From NCBI GenBank assembly GCA_019413955.1, contig DXMX01000026.1, positions 1 through 22,449 on the forward strand: a DNA stretch of 22,449 bases, read 5' to 3'. A program made the position numbers and the translations under genes. Of the stretch, positions 22,217-22,449 are shown one piece after another (positions within the stretch are counted from its first letter, which is position 1; each line of letters begins with the position of its first letter). This DNA is from Collinsella sp. GTDB taxonomy: Bacteria > Actinomycetota > Coriobacteriia > Coriobacteriales > Coriobacteriaceae. The notes under the pieces are model-generated. The model was not told the DNA's origin. It ran no database searches and worked only from the letters and a program-made list of their open reading frames with translations.

Positions 22217-22449
22217 TTAGCGGGACACGTAGCGGCCGGGTTGGGCTCCGGTGGGCTCGCCGTTGCGCGCCACCAGCACGCCGTTCACAAACACAGCCTT
22301 GGCGCGACCATGCGCCTTAAAGCCCTCGAGCGGCGTGTAGTCCACGGCCTGATGCTGCGTCGCCGCGCTAATGGTCCAGCGCGCCTTTGGATCCCACACG
22401 CACACGTCGGCATCGGCACCCTCGGCAAGACAGCCCTTGCGCGGATACA
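22217..22449 (-). CDS. Dihydropyrimidinase/D-hydantoinase, C-terminal end (gene runs off the right edge)
   Basis: The last 76 or so codons of a cyclic-amidohydrolase: YPRKGCLAEGADADVCVWDP, then TISAATQHQAVDYTPLEGFKAHGRAKAVFVNG and a final GRYVSR. This matches the C-terminus of dihydropyrimidinases and phenylhydantoinases (HyuA/YgeZ type), which open hydantoin or dihydropyrimidine rings. The active site is outside the window, so substrate cannot be judged. It converges with yqeC with a 41-nt gap. The neighbourhood with xdhC/yqeB/yqeC resembles purine-degradation gene clusters. Confidence 0.88.
   Translation of the reverse strand, partial: YPRKGCLAEGADADVCVWDPKARWTISAATQHQAVDYTPLEGFKAHGRAKAVFVNGVLVARNGEPTGAQPGRYVSR

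Overview
The window is a high-GC bacterial chromosome segment. It most resembles a gut Coriobacteriia (Collinsella-like Actinomycetota). That placement is inferred from the base composition, the zinc-type S14, a selenium-dependent molybdenum-hydroxylase accessory gene set, and intergenic repeats of a kind I remember from this group. It is not proven by any marker here.

Layout, left to right. (1) 1-571: 5' part of an adenine deaminase gene (minus strand), with its promoter and a terminator-like hairpin in its leader. (2) 572-956: intergenic stretch with a degenerate direct repeat and the tyrS terminator. (3) 957-4215 (minus): tyrS, preceded by a long-form peptidase U32 family gene whose 3' end is frameshifted. 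(4) 4378-6570 (plus): a class A penicillin-binding protein with a poly-Thr/Gly/Pro tail and a strong terminator. (5) 6760-9356 (minus): argR, a family 2 glycosyltransferase-like gene, and truA. (6) 9449-19173 (minus): a ribosomal protein superoperon. In transcription order it is rplE-rpsZ-rpsH-rplF-rplR-rpsE-rpmD-rplO-secY-adk-map, then infA-rpmJ-rpsM-rpsK-rpsD-rpoA-rplQ, ending at a near-perfect terminator. A second promoter lies in front of infA. (7) 19485-22449: xdhC and yqeB (minus), divergent yqeC (plus), and the 3' end of a dihydropyrimidinase/hydantoinase gene (minus).

The ribosomal block starts abruptly at rplE. The usual upstream genes (rplX, rplN, rpsQ, rpmC) are absent. In their place are a candidate promoter, a structured leader, and a 25-bp-arm inverted repeat that separates the block from the molybdenum-hydroxylase genes. 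XdhC, YqeB, YqeC and a hydantoinase together resemble the E. coli yge/yqe/xdh-type locus linked to anaerobic purine and cyclic-amide breakdown. The adenine deaminase at the other end would fit the same metabolism, but it lies 20 kb away.

The observations most worth a second look are: the separated rplE-led operon with its own leader; an ArgR with Asn at the position matching E. coli Asp128, which contacts the effector; the U32 frameshift; the terminator-like hairpin in the ade leader; and three different intergenic repeat or palindrome elements. I did not find a clearly new defence or mobile system in this window.
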